A stretch of 64,000 bases of DNA from assembly GCA_003020965.1 (NCBI GenBank), contig PXRL01000008.1, positions 106,688 through 170,687 on the forward strand, read 5' to 3'. Both the position numbers and the translations under genes were made by a program. Positions 34,841-44,424 of the stretch are shown piece by piece. The number at the start of each line of letters is the position of its first letter. The stretch's first letter is position 1. Origin of the DNA: Halobacteriales archaeon QS_4_69_225 (GTDB lineage Archaea > Halobacteriota > Halobacteria > Halobacteriales > Haloarculaceae). A model generated the notes under the pieces. That model did not search any database. It was not told the origin of the DNA and saw nothing but the letters and a program-made list of their open reading frames with translations.

Positions 34841-35513
34841 CGACGACGACCTCCTTGCGGATCTTGTCGAGGCGGTCACTCCCGTATACTGTAATCCCCT
34901 CGGCGAAGATCTCGTGGAGTTTCGACCCGGCTCTCCCAGCGCTCTCTGCAGATTCGACGTACGGTTCGAACACGAATCGGTCACCATCGAACCGCTCCGA
35001 CTGGAGATCGGCGACAACGTCGGTTATCTGCCGGCGGGCTGTCGTCCGGTCGCCATCGACGACCACGAAGCAATCGATATCGCTCTGTCGGTCTGCCTCC
35101 CCACGAGCGACGCTTCCAAAAATGACGATCCCGAGGAGGTCGTTGATGTCGTCGGCGTCAGAGGTCGTGGCTCGGACGCGGTCGACGAACGCTCGAATCG
35201 GCGCGTGGAATTCTGACTGAGGGATGCCAAGGATCGGATCGTCCTTTTGAAGGCGGTCTGGGTTGATCGCGATGTAGTTGCGCTGGGGAGTTTCTCGAAT
35301 CTGGATGGCGCCGATACTGTTGAGGAGGTCGACGGCCCGCCATACTGTCGAACGAGTAACACCCGTGGCGTTGACGAGTTCGGGGATCGAGAACTCCGTG
35401 CCGTGAGCGTCGACGAGCAGGCTGAGGATGTCGTCCGCGGCACCGATACGAAAGATATCGGTGTCCGGGTCGGGATACGCATCGATACAGACCGTTATAT
35501 CCTGTTTCGCCAT
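34833..35513 (-). CDS. minimal nucleotidyltransferase antitoxin with N-terminal winged helix
   Basis: The 226-residue protein combines two domains. Residues about 20-75 are a winged helix (FSIPELVNATGVTRSTVWR), so it may repress its own operon. Residues about 105-200 are a MNT-type nucleotidyltransferase, with GIVIFGSVARGEADRQSDID giving the GSxxRGE and DxD catalytic residues. MNT antitoxins inactivate HEPN toxins by AMP transfer. CTATTTATACG near 35550 is the TATA box; GTG 35522 is an alternative leaderless start. Confidence 0.82.
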   Translation of the reverse strand: MAKQDITVCIDAYPDPDTDIFRIGAADDILSLLVDAHGTEFSIPELVNATGVTRSTVWRAVDLLNSIGAIQIRETPQRNYIAINPDRLQKDDPILGIPQSEFHAPIRAFVDRVRATTSDADDINDLLGIVIFGSVARGEADRQSDIDCFVVVDGDRTTARRQITDVVADLQSERFDGDRFVFEPYVESAESAGRAGSKLHEIFAEGITVYGSDRLDKIRKEVVVDE

Positions 35514-35603
35514 TTCAGACACTATCTGATTTTGTGCAACAACGTATAAATAGGTGGCGGCGTCACGAAGTAGACTGCTTTGCTCTGCGAATAGCCGATT
35601 CAG

Positions 35604-35748
35604 CTAGGACTCCGTCAGCGCCAGCGTGTCCGGCTCGATATTGATGCGGAGCCGGTACGTGCTATCTGTCGACCCGGTCTCGGGACGCGTGGGGTCCAGC
35701 AGGGAATAGCCAGTCGTGAACGACGCGACGAGTGCCTCTCGGGTGGGA
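35604..35748 (-). pseudogene. C-terminal scrap of an unidentified protein
   Basis: On the minus strand a frame reads TREALVASFTTGYSLLDP, then STDSTYRLRINIEPDTLALT before a TAG. Composition is protein-like, but an in-frame TAA lies directly upstream and no start is present. I do not recognise the family. Confidence 0.3.
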
Positions 35749-35869
35749 AATTATTGCTACTTCCGTCGCCGTCCGCGGAGTTCTCCATCTCGATCGCCCT
35801 CCACCCATTGAGGGAGAGAAAAACAGACCAGACGACTACCTCATCGTCGCGGCCTCAGGTCATCGCGTC

Positions 35870-37009
35870 TTAGAACCGCTCGCGAAGTGCATCTTCGCGC
35901 TCTTCGAACTGGTCGACCTTCTCCTGTAGGTCGTCACTGACCCGCTCGATGCTCGCAAGAGCCCGCTCGCCGGCGAGGGATGCTTGCGATCCGCCGTCGC
36001 TGTCCGCCTGCAGCTGCTCCTCGTAGGCCTGCTCGACGCGCTCGATGGTGCCCTCTGGGTTGAACAGCATGTCGCTGACGATGCGGACGTACTGATCGAG
36101 GAATGTGCCTTTTCCCTGGAAGAAGTGGGTGAGTGCGTACGTCGCGCCGGAATGCAGCGTCCACATATCGATCTCGAAGGGCGACGTCGCGTTTGCTTCT
36201 GCATCACCTGCCGCGCGCTCGGCTAGATAGTCCGGGAAGCCCAGCAGCGTGCAGAACTCCGTGACCGTGAACGGGAGCTCGGAGAAGTCGAGGTTGATCT
36301 CTTGGGCGCCCCGAATGAACTCGAAGAGGTCGTCGACGACGAGTTCGACCTGTGCAAGGATCTCCTCCCACCAGGTCCGGAAGTTCCGCACGTTGCCAAC
36401 GTGCTTGATGACCTCCTTATCGGTGAGCGAGCGCATCGTGTTCGAATAGTAGCCGTTCTAGACAAAACCCTCTACGTAGACGGCGTGCTCGCCGAAGAAG
36501 TCGTACCCCGACGTGACGCCCATCGTGATTGGGTTCGACCGACCGGGGAGACGCACCTCAAGGCCGTCAAACATGATATCCATGTGTACCTCGCCGCCGC
36601 CGCGGTACTGCCTGATTTCGCCGAAGGCGAGTTCCGCGAGCGAAGTTTCCTTGTAGGTCTCCGACCGGAGTACATCCTCCAGCGGCCCGTAAACATCAGT
36701 CGGGTTGATGATCGAATAGGAGTCCGTCGGAACCGAAAATAGCGGATCGGCTTCCTGCTCGTCGCTCGCCTGTGCGATGAGTCGGTCTGGTTCGACCACC
36801 GCGTTGTGTCGATCCGTCTCGACCCACTCGTCTGTGTGCGGATTCTTGTAGGCGACCGTCGTCTCGGTTGCTCGCGGCAACTCGCGGATGGCCTCCGCGA
36901 AAGTCGTCGTTTCGTCGGTCGACGACCGGTCTTCGTACCACTCGGGCAAGTCCATCTCTGTTCGTGCGTCGACGCCAGCGAATACTGTCGTTGTTTCTGG
37001 AGCCTTCAT
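35870..37009 (-). pseudogene. DUF932-like haloarchaeal plasmid protein interrupted by one in-frame TAG
   Basis: Two ORFs in the same frame make one protein. The first part (37009-36458) starts MKAPETTTVFAGVDARTEMD and ends VTSGYDFFGEHAVYVEGFV. The second (36436-35870) reads MRSLTDKEVIKHVGNV and ends EREDALRERF. They are joined by TAG at 36458-36460 and the sense codons NGYYSNT. Intact relatives, as I recall, read straight through here with a Gln-like residue, so CAG to TAG is likely. About 380 residues in total. It may be a simple nonsense allele, a pair of separately made halves, or a readthrough gene. Confidence 0.65.
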
Positions 37010-37437
37010 TCGGTCTCACGAGGGACTTCTTCAAGCGCCCCTCGCCCCTTCAGGGGCTGAAAAACACTACCGCGATGACGGACTGATCGGACATAGTAGA
37101 GTGGTGGGCCAAGACTGAATCAGGGACTGTAAACCTAGACATTTTGACAATCAAGCACCGTTTCCAGCACTATACACAGTTGTTCGCTTTCAGGATAATA
37201 CAAACTGGATTATTCTTGCTGCTGCAGAGGCAACGGCTTCACGTCAACCGGATCTGAAGAGTATGTTCCATTTTATCGCTTACCCCTGGCCCGCATTCTG
37301 GGTCGTCGAGAGTCCCTCCGCCCTGAGTCTCGTTGGACGTCTTTTATCAGCAACCCGATGATAGTCTGTGTTCCATAATTTACCGTTGGAATAATACTCA
37401 CTCAACTATCGTAAGAGAATTGCTCGATTGGTCTGTA
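37010..37437. other. non-coding stretch with a small hairpin
   Basis: No gene was seen. GCCCCTTCAGGGGC near 37045-37060 is a 5-base-stem hairpin followed by TGAAAAAC, ahead of the DUF932-like gene. A similar G+C block with GCAGAAAAACGC occurs near 34245, ahead of the MNT-HEPN locus. Confidence 0.35.
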
Positions 37438-38826
37438 TCATTTATCCGCTACTTTGTGAAGACGCCATCGGCCGAGGTAGATATCTATCTTCTCTCCATC
37501 GACGTCCACACGGAGTTCCTTTGTGTCGCCCTCCTCAGCGCGGGTATGGAACGAGAAGTCCTCAGGGTCCGTCGAATTCGGAACGAGCGGGAACGTGATC
37601 GCTGGTGCACCGTCAGATCTGAACTTGAGTGTCGTTCCCTCTCGTGACACGGTCCCAGAAAGCACACTTCGATAGCTCTCATATCGGCCGGTAAGCCTAT
37701 CGAGCTTCTCTCTGACACTCCAGAACGGAACATCAGCAGACGGATTGCCTCCGAGAACGATTGAGAGTACACCTTCACCGACTGACTGAAGGAGATAGTC
37801 CGGTGAAACGTTAGTGAGCAGCGCTACCCCGATATCCTGTCCAGGAATGAATCCGATGTACGCCGAGGAGACGATAATATCGCCAATATGGCTAAACACC
37901 TCCTCCCCCATGAACTCTCTCATCGTCCATCCGTACCCGTATTGATTATTCGAACTCGAGAGGGCGTAATCCCATTCGACGTACCCCTCCCGCATTCGGT
38001 TGAGCGATTCCTGCGAGAGGATCTGCTCTCCGTTGTACTCGCCACCGTTGAGCTGCATGCGGAGGTAATTTGTGAGTTCCGAGACGGAACTCAGGAGACC
38101 GCCGGCGGGGTAAATCAACGGGTCATAAGGGAATTCACTCGGTTCGGGGCCGTCCTCAGTCAGGAGGTACCCCGTAAGCGCATCGTGATCGGCAGCAACG
38201 TCAGCTTCGTGGAACGTTGAACGGCCCATGTCAAGTGGGTCAAGGATATTGTTTTGAATGTATGAGGCATAGGACTCCCCCGTGACGTCCTTGATAACCT
38301 GACCTAAAAGTGTGTATCCTGTGTTACAATAAAAGAATGACTCTCCGGGCCCCGAAACACGCTCGTCAAGAGATCCCTCTGCGAATCGATAAATGTCCTC
38401 CATTGACCCGAGCGGCGATGTCGCATTCGAGAGGCCGAGCTCTCGGGTCAATAACAGGAAGGCGCTTCCATCGCCGGGCAACCCCGACGAATGGGAAAGC
38501 AGGTCGTGAATGGTAATCTGCGGATCTGCTGATTCCCACAAAGCCGTATCAAGATGGTCTCCGACCGGATCATGGACGTTCAACTTGTCCTCTTCAGCTA
38601 GTTTCAGTATAGCCGTCGCTGTGAACGACTTAGAGCATGAGGCGATGCCGTACAGCGTATCCGGTGTTGCGGGATCGTTCTCTCGAAGATTCCGTGATCC
38701 AAGCCCGACCTCGTACGTTTCATCTCCATCGACGACCGACAGGCTCACCCCTGGAGCTCCCTCTCGCTCCATCCAGTTGGACAGGAAGTTTTCAATCCGG
38801 AATTCTACTTCGCTAGTTAGTGCCAT
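37438..38826 (-). CDS. serine beta-lactamase-fold hydrolase (S12 family; DD-peptidase/D-aminopeptidase type), first copy
   Basis: This 462-residue protein has the penicillin-recognising fold. The SxxK motif is Ser63-Cys-Ser-Lys66 (GIASCSKSFTATAIL), the Tyr-x-Asn motif is FFYCNTGYTLLG near residue 160, and a C-terminal beta-barrel lipocalin-like tail ends DIYLGRWRLHKV. No signal peptide is seen, so it is probably cytoplasmic and may act on imported peptides. Such enzymes include D-aminopeptidases and D-Ala-D-Ala peptidases. It is a paralogue of 47731-49131. TATTAT-type TATA near 38852. Confidence 0.83.
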   Translation of the reverse strand: MALTSEVEFRIENFLSNWMEREGAPGVSLSVVDGDETYEVGLGSRNLRENDPATPDTLYGIASCSKSFTATAILKLAEEDKLNVHDPVGDHLDTALWESADPQITIHDLLSHSSGLPGDGSAFLLLTRELGLSNATSPLGSMEDIYRFAEGSLDERVSGPGESFFYCNTGYTLLGQVIKDVTGESYASYIQNNILDPLDMGRSTFHEADVAADHDALTGYLLTEDGPEPSEFPYDPLIYPAGGLLSSVSELTNYLRMQLNGGEYNGEQILSQESLNRMREGYVEWDYALSSSNNQYGYGWTMREFMGEEVFSHIGDIIVSSAYIGFIPGQDIGVALLTNVSPDYLLQSVGEGVLSIVLGGNPSADVPFWSVREKLDRLTGRYESYRSVLSGTVSREGTTLKFRSDGAPAITFPLVPNSTDPEDFSFHTRAEEGDTKELRVDVDGEKIDIYLGRWRLHKVADK

Positions 38827-38949
38827 ACCACCAGTTGTGCAAACCCCGATAATAAGGGCACCACCTATTAATGACGCCTACTGCCGTTTCAGTGGGGTTG
38901 CAATCACGAACGATCAGAATCGTCTTTTCAGGATCATACTATGTCCCAG

Positions 38950-39257
38950 ACTCGAGATCTTGTAGATCAGGCCGCCTTCCGTCTCGATAACGTCCTCAAT
39001 GAGTAACCGATTTCTATCGAGGTCGACAAATGAAAATGTTCCAGTGCCGGTGACTAAAGAGCGCTCGCGTGGATTCCGACTGTGCTCTCAAGCATACAGC
39101 TGATTATAAGATTGAGTTCAGCACCCTTCGTGATCGATGTAATGTCGGCGACCACCAGCGGGTCGGATTTCCCGAGTTTCATATTGATGATGTCCGCTGG
39201 CCCCTCTGAATAACCCTGATGGCTTCCATAAAGTGAACATCGTCTCGTCGGTGGCAA
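38950..39257 (-). pseudogene. decayed enolase-superfamily gene (dipeptide epimerase type)
   Basis: On the minus strand GPADIINMKLGKSDPLVVAD and CMLESTVGIHASAL match the barrel end of the intact epimerase at 54748-55806. A stop follows, and the expected continuation (TGTFSFVDLDRNRLLIEDVI) appears in another frame down to about 38,960. The first half of the gene is missing. It is a broken paralogue, next to the D-aminoacylase gene. Confidence 0.75.
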
Positions 39258-39353
39258 TAGGGAAATCGAAAGCCTACTATTCTAGACACAGGGAGAGTCT
39301 TGTATAGTCAGGGATTGGACTGGATGCCGAAAGAACGCTGCTGTCGCGGTCTC

Positions 39354-40949
39354 TTACTTTCTTACTGCCTGTCCCGGTAGCCGCTCCGTGATTTCACTGT
39401 CTCGCACTGCGAACTCTCCATTTACAATCACATGTTCAATTCCCTTCGGATATCGACGCGGATTTTCGAATGTGGCCTGGGTATTGACAGTCGCAGGATC
39501 GAAGATGACAAGATCCGCGTCCATCCCGGTCCGGAGGACGCCTTTTCGATCCAGTCCCATTGCGCGAGCGGGGAGCGAAGTCATTTTTCTGACTGCCTCC
39601 TCAATCGACAGAAGATTCTCTTCGCGGACATAGTGACCGAGGATACGCGGATACGACCCGTACACCCTTGGGTGAGGTTTGCCACCGAACAGTCCATCAG
39701 TACCCACGCAAACGTGTTCATACGAGAGGATATCTTGGACGTCATCCTCACTCATCATATGTAAAGAGATACTTACACTGAGCTTCTCTTCCACGAGGAG
39801 GTCACAAATAGCCTTGACCGGCTCCACATCGCGCTCTGTAGCGATCTCTCGAACGCTCATCCCTTCACAATGCTTGTTTGTCTCCGACTCGACATTCGTG
39901 ATGACGACATTCTTCCATCCAGCGAGGGAGCCGATGTTCTCCCACCCCTCTATCCGCCATTCCTCTACGTCGCGAACGATCCGCTCACGTGTATCCTCGT
40001 CCTGAAGATACTCCAACATTCTATCAGGCCCGTCAGCGTGGACCCACGGCGGGAGGACAGCCGAAAGCATCGTACTCCCGGCGGTGTATGGGTACTGTTC
40101 GGCCGTGAGGTCGACTCCGCGTTCCCGCGCGATTTCAATGAATGTAGTCGCTAAATCGACCTTGCCCTGTTGCATTTGTCCGGCGAGCTTGAAGTGTGAG
40201 AGGTGGAGTGGAATCTTCTCCTCGTCGCCGATATCGACGAATTCATCAAGAGCATCCCAGATCCAGCGTCCCTCACTTCGAATGTGAGCGATGAACGGCC
40301 GGCCGTACGGCCCAAGTTTCGACGCTAGCTCTCGGACTTCGTGCGTATCAGCGTATGTACAAGGAGTGTATATAAGCCCCGTCGAGAATCCTAGTGCTCC
40401 ATCTTCGAGCCCTTCTGTAACGAGGTCGGCCATCTCTGTCAGTTCGGACTCGCTCGGCGCACTGTCCGACATACCGAGAACGTTGAATCGGACCGTTCCG
40501 TGGCCGACGAGGAGTCCAATATTCGGGCCAATCCCGTTCTCTTCGACAGCGTCGAGATATTCACCGACACTTCCCCAAGTCCACTCCATATCCACTTGAC
40601 CCGCAAGGGCACTCAGTTGTTTCGACCATTCCTCGGCGCCTCCGTCACGGTACATCGGGGCCATTGAAAATCCGTCTTGTCCGAGGACCTCGGTAGTAAT
40701 TCCCTGGCGTATCTTCGGTGAGAGCATCGGGTCGTCGAACAGCTTCATATCAGAGTGAGAGTGGGTATCGATGAAACCTGGACAGACGATCGAATCATCG
40801 GCATCGATAATTGTCGACGTGTTAGTGTCAGGAGACGAATCACGATAGACGGTCTTGATTTCGCCCCCGTCTACGACTACGGCGCCTCGAAACCACGGCG
40901 CTCCACTCCCGTCAATGATCCGAGCGTTTTCAATGAGTAGGTCGTTCAC
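39354..40949 (-). CDS. N-acyl-D-amino-acid deacylase / D-aminoacylase family
   Basis: This 531-residue amidohydrolase has a metal site starting GFIDTHSHSDMKLF (H-x-H). In the position where D-aminoacylases have a bridging Cys (GNCGFSP), this protein has Asp in VLGQDGFSMAP. Later motifs are LLVGHGTVRF, HLSHFKLAGQ and GTDGLFGGKPHPR near the C-terminus, and the C-terminal strand region is RKGVLRTGMDADLVIFDP. It should hydrolyse N-acyl-D-amino acids or related imides, giving D-amino acids. It sits between a serine hydrolase and a dipeptide transporter. Confidence 0.83.
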   Translation of the reverse strand: MNDLLIENARIIDGSGAPWFRGAVVVDGGEIKTVYRDSSPDTNTSTIIDADDSIVCPGFIDTHSHSDMKLFDDPMLSPKIRQGITTEVLGQDGFSMAPMYRDGGAEEWSKQLSALAGQVDMEWTWGSVGEYLDAVEENGIGPNIGLLVGHGTVRFNVLGMSDSAPSESELTEMADLVTEGLEDGALGFSTGLIYTPCTYADTHEVRELASKLGPYGRPFIAHIRSEGRWIWDALDEFVDIGDEEKIPLHLSHFKLAGQMQQGKVDLATTFIEIARERGVDLTAEQYPYTAGSTMLSAVLPPWVHADGPDRMLEYLQDEDTRERIVRDVEEWRIEGWENIGSLAGWKNVVITNVESETNKHCEGMSVREIATERDVEPVKAICDLLVEEKLSVSISLHMMSEDDVQDILSYEHVCVGTDGLFGGKPHPRVYGSYPRILGHYVREENLLSIEEAVRKMTSLPARAMGLDRKGVLRTGMDADLVIFDPATVNTQATFENPRRYPKGIEHVIVNGEFAVRDSEITERLPGQAVRK

Positions 40950-41786
40950 GGATGAGTGTGCCCGCTATCCGGACAAAAACACGCCCCCGATAATAGAAGG
41001 GGCCGGGACGAGATGAACGATCAAGTGTGAAGGAGTATCTGAAACAATTTGGCTATCGATTTCCCCCGTAAATAGCGAAATACTGATCGATACCCACGAG
41101 TTCTCCCAATTAGGCAGGGTTGCGAATATGCTAGTGTTTTCTAAATTTATAGCCTGGTAATGTCGGCTACGGCAACAAGTTTATCGATCTCAATTCAGGA
41201 CGCGCCGCATCCTTGTGGGCCCGAACAAAAGATCTTAAACTGTACGATGAAAATAAACGACAATGTACCGAGCCGCTGCACCGGTGTGAACATGTAGGCA
41301 AAGTAGGTTTAAACAATTCATATTCAGTCCCGCACTGTCAGTAGGTCCTCCCCGACGAGGATAGAGCCGATCTGATCGACCGCTCTATCGCGCGGCCCAC
41401 GTCAGTCGACTCACAATGAGTATCCGGCGCCACCGGGAGGAATTACTCGTCTAGTCATTCAAACTAATACCTGAACTCCCGGCTGATATAGAGTTGCTGC
41501 CAGACGCATCAGCGATATACTTAACCCGCCTACCGAGGAAGGTGTAGGTTACTGTAACGTCCTACTTAATCATCCTATCGAATTTTGGGTCGATATTGAA
41601 CAGTGTAGTGAGATAAGTTCCTGGCCATGAGGAAGGCGATCGACTATTCCTGTCGCCCATTGGTATGAAGGGGTCGATTTGGACGGCTTCGGCAGGAGGT
41701 AGGGGGCCCCTTCGTCTACCGATGATTCAGTTCACCCCACTATGATAGGGGGTGGTATTATTCTCAACAGTACGTCGCTACATAAT
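40950..41786. other. 840-base non-coding region ahead of the dipeptide transporter
   Basis: No convincing ORF. It carries the outward promoters of the D-aminoacylase gene and the transporter; GTATTATTCTC near 41755 fits a TATA box 25-30 bases before ATG 41787. No repeats or remnants were recognised. Confidence 0.35.
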
Positions 41787-43469
41787 ATGGATCGGTCTGA
41801 CCAGATCAAGATTGCGGAGAAACCTGAAGATTTGCGGGGGACGCCACTTGAACGCCGGGAATTCATGAGCATGCTGAAAGCAGGTGGTGCACTCGCACTT
41901 GGCTCATCGCTTGCGGGATGTGCAGGCGGTGGTGGCGGTTCCGACTCTGACGTACCGGAAGAACTTGTTATCGCTCGACCTTCGGACGCCGATTTGCTCG
42001 ATCCGCATCAAACTACCGACGCCAATGCCAGTCGGGTCATGTCGTTGCTTTACGATGGCATGATATTGATGGACGGTGACCGGAACTTCCAAGAGATGTT
42101 GGGTAAGGGGTTCGAGGTGAGTGACGACGGCACTGAGTGGACTATTGAGTTCAACGTTGACAGCGGCATCACGTTCCACAATGGCGACGAGTTTACGATC
42201 GATGACGTGGTGTTCACCTTCGAGCGGTTCCTCGAGAAGTCGCTCATTCGCTCGTGGGCGGTCGGATCGATGCAGGGCGTCGAGAAGGTCGATGACCGAC
42301 GAGTAAAGTTCACTTTCGAGGAACCATACGCCTTTTTCGACTCTCACGCCGCCATGAACTCCTATTTTGCCATCCTCCCGGAGAACCTCGGTGGAAAATC
42401 CGACGAGGAGTTCGCCCAGGAACCTATCGGGTCAGGCCCTTACGAGCTAGAGGAGTGGGTAAAAGGCGAACGGATTACGCTGGCGCGTAACGACGACTGG
42501 AAAACACCGACCTACGACGTCGTCGAGTCCGACGATCCGCCGGTGCCAGAGAAGATCGTCTGGCAGGTTATTCCGGAGGCGACACCGCGCGTGCAGGGAC
42601 TACTGTCGGGCGAGGTAGACGCGCTCATGGGCGTCCCGCCCCGGAAGCGCGAGAATATTAACAGCTCAGAGGAGGCCACGCTCCACTCGAATACCGGCGG
42701 GTCCATTTACTATGTCCCAATGCACAATGAGCTTGAGCCAACTAGCGACGTGGCAGTTCGGAAGGCTATCGCTCACGCTATCGATAAGGAGCGTATCGTC
42801 TCTGACATTTACAACAATGCGGGCAGGATAAATTACTCGCCGATGCCCGCGAGCTACCCCTCATGGGCGGGTGAAACCGTGCGCGAGGAGGTCGGTTACG
42901 AGTACGACCTGGACCGGGCTCGTGAGTTTCTGAGCGAGGCGGGCTGGGAGGAGAGCGGCGGCGATTACCGAGAGAAGGACGGCGAGACGCTCGAACTATC
43001 GATGATTACGCCGAACGCGCCGCCGGCGACGCTCCAGAGTTCCGAAGAGATCGCCGCTATGCTCGGTGAAGTGGGTATCAACGTTAATCTCACAACCACT
43101 CAGCCCAATACCGCCTACTCGGAGATGGCGAAAGGGGAAACTCACCTGATGTACGCCAGCCTGAGCTGGTTTACCGCTGACGTAATGCAGTTCATGCTCT
43201 CCTCGGCCCTAGCTGGCGCCTCTAATCTCCAGTTTCTGAAAGACGACCAGGTCGATCAGTATCTAGACGAGGCTGCCCGTACATTAGACAACGAGGAGCG
43301 TGCTGATATATATGAACAGATGCAGCTCCGTGTGATGGAGCTGTGTGCGACGGTCCCCCTGATGACATTGGCCGAGGAGACGGCGGTTCGATCGGAGTTC
43401 ACCGGCTACGACTACCTAAACGGCGCGGCTAGTAGCATCTGGCTCGATATGCGCCTCGAGGATGATTAG
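41787..43469 (+). CDS. dppA: dipeptide/oligopeptide ABC transporter, substrate-binding lipoprotein
   Basis: This 560-residue SBP family 5 receptor has a Tat lipoprotein N-terminus (ERREFMSMLKAGGALALGSS, then LAGCAGGGG with lipidated Cys). The mature chain has FEVSDDGTEWTIEFNVDSGI, IDDVVFTFERF and PIGSGPYELEEW, as in DppA/OppA. I prefer ATG 41787 to the upstream in-frame ATG 41742 because of TATA spacing and typical leader length. It is the first gene of a five-gene dpp-type operon. Confidence 0.9.
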   Translation: MDRSDQIKIAEKPEDLRGTPLERREFMSMLKAGGALALGSSLAGCAGGGGGSDSDVPEELVIARPSDADLLDPHQTTDANASRVMSLLYDGMILMDGDRNFQEMLGKGFEVSDDGTEWTIEFNVDSGITFHNGDEFTIDDVVFTFERFLEKSLIRSWAVGSMQGVEKVDDRRVKFTFEEPYAFFDSHAAMNSYFAILPENLGGKSDEEFAQEPIGSGPYELEEWVKGERITLARNDDWKTPTYDVVESDDPPVPEKIVWQVIPEATPRVQGLLSGEVDALMGVPPRKRENINSSEEATLHSNTGGSIYYVPMHNELEPTSDVAVRKAIAHAIDKERIVSDIYNNAGRINYSPMPASYPSWAGETVREEVGYEYDLDRAREFLSEAGWEESGGDYREKDGETLELSMITPNAPPATLQSSEEIAAMLGEVGINVNLTTTQPNTAYSEMAKGETHLMYASLSWFTADVMQFMLSSALAGASNLQFLKDDQVDQYLDEAARTLDNEERADIYEQMQLRVMELCATVPLMTLAEETAVRSEFTGYDYLNGAASSIWLDMRLEDD

Positions 43470-44424
43470 GCTAGTTCGCTACCTGTTCGGTCGCCTCCTC
43501 TGGGCGGTGCCGGTGCTTCTAGGGGCATCGGTGGTAACGTTCATGATCATGCAGCTTACTCCCGGGGATCCGGCACGGTTCATTCTCGGTCAGCGCGCCT
43601 CCGAGGGAGCAGTGATGGAACTTCGGCGAGAACTCGGGCTCCACCAGCCAATATATGCCCAGTATGTTGAGTTCGTCGTCGACGCTGCCCAGGGTGACTT
43701 CGGCCAGTCGCTTCAGACTCGCGAAGACGTAATGGGGATGTTGCTCCAACGGCTCCCATATACCGCACAGCTCTCGCTCGCCGGACTACTCATCGCGGTC
43801 GTCGTCTCGTTTCCTGTCGGCGTCATCGGTGCTGTCCAGGAAGGGAAGTTCGCCGACCATGTGAGCCGTGTCGGAGCGCTCTTGGGTATCAGTACCCCGA
43901 ACTTCTGGCTGGGACTACTGCTTATCCTGGTGTTCGCAGTACCCTCGGAAGGGTTCCCTATATTCGGGATGACGCTAGTGACCGAGGATCCCATCGACGG
44001 GATTACCTCAACTCTCCTGCCGGCGATTGCTTTGGGAACCGCGCAGGCAGCACTGCTGACCCGGCTCCTGCGTGGCGGAATGCTCGACGAATTGCAGGAG
44101 GGGTACGTCCGTACCGCGCGGGCCTACGGCATCGACGAGCGGGAGACCACGTACGTCTACGCATTAAAAAACGCTGTCCTGCCAACAATAACGGTTATTG
44201 GACTACAGCTGGGCGCCCTGCTTGGGGGTGCTGTCATCGTTGAGCAGGTGTTTGGTATTCCCGGTATTGGCCGAATGGCGATTCAGGCCATCTTTAATAA
44301 GGATTTTCCGGTGATTCAGGGAATTACTATGCTGGTCGCAGTGGCTTTCGTTGCCGTGAACCTGCTGGTGGACGTGCTCTGCGCTCAGCTTGACCCACGC
44401 ATTATACTCGGAGGCGAGAAATAA
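43462..44424 (+). CDS. dppB: dipeptide ABC transporter permease (DppB)
   Basis: This 320-residue membrane protein has six or so helices and the DppB signature pattern: GASVVTFMIMQLTPGDPA at the N-terminus, the coupling-loop EAA motif in RTARAYGIDERETTYVYALK, and GAVIVEQVFGIPGIG. It overlaps dppA by 8 bases. Confidence 0.92.
   Translation: MIRLVRYLFGRLLWAVPVLLGASVVTFMIMQLTPGDPARFILGQRASEGAVMELRRELGLHQPIYAQYVEFVVDAAQGDFGQSLQTREDVMGMLLQRLPYTAQLSLAGLLIAVVVSFPVGVIGAVQEGKFADHVSRVGALLGISTPNFWLGLLLILVFAVPSEGFPIFGMTLVTEDPIDGITSTLLPAIALGTAQAALLTRLLRGGMLDELQEGYVRTARAYGIDERETTYVYALKNAVLPTITVIGLQLGALLGGAVIVEQVFGIPGIGRMAIQAIFNKDFPVIQGITMLVAVAFVAVNLLVDVLCAQLDPRIILGGEK

Noticed and set aside
38510..38965. 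151-codon plus-strand frame inside the first serine hydrolase
   Set aside because: Ser-rich antisense shadow of the S12 gene without any recognisable motif.
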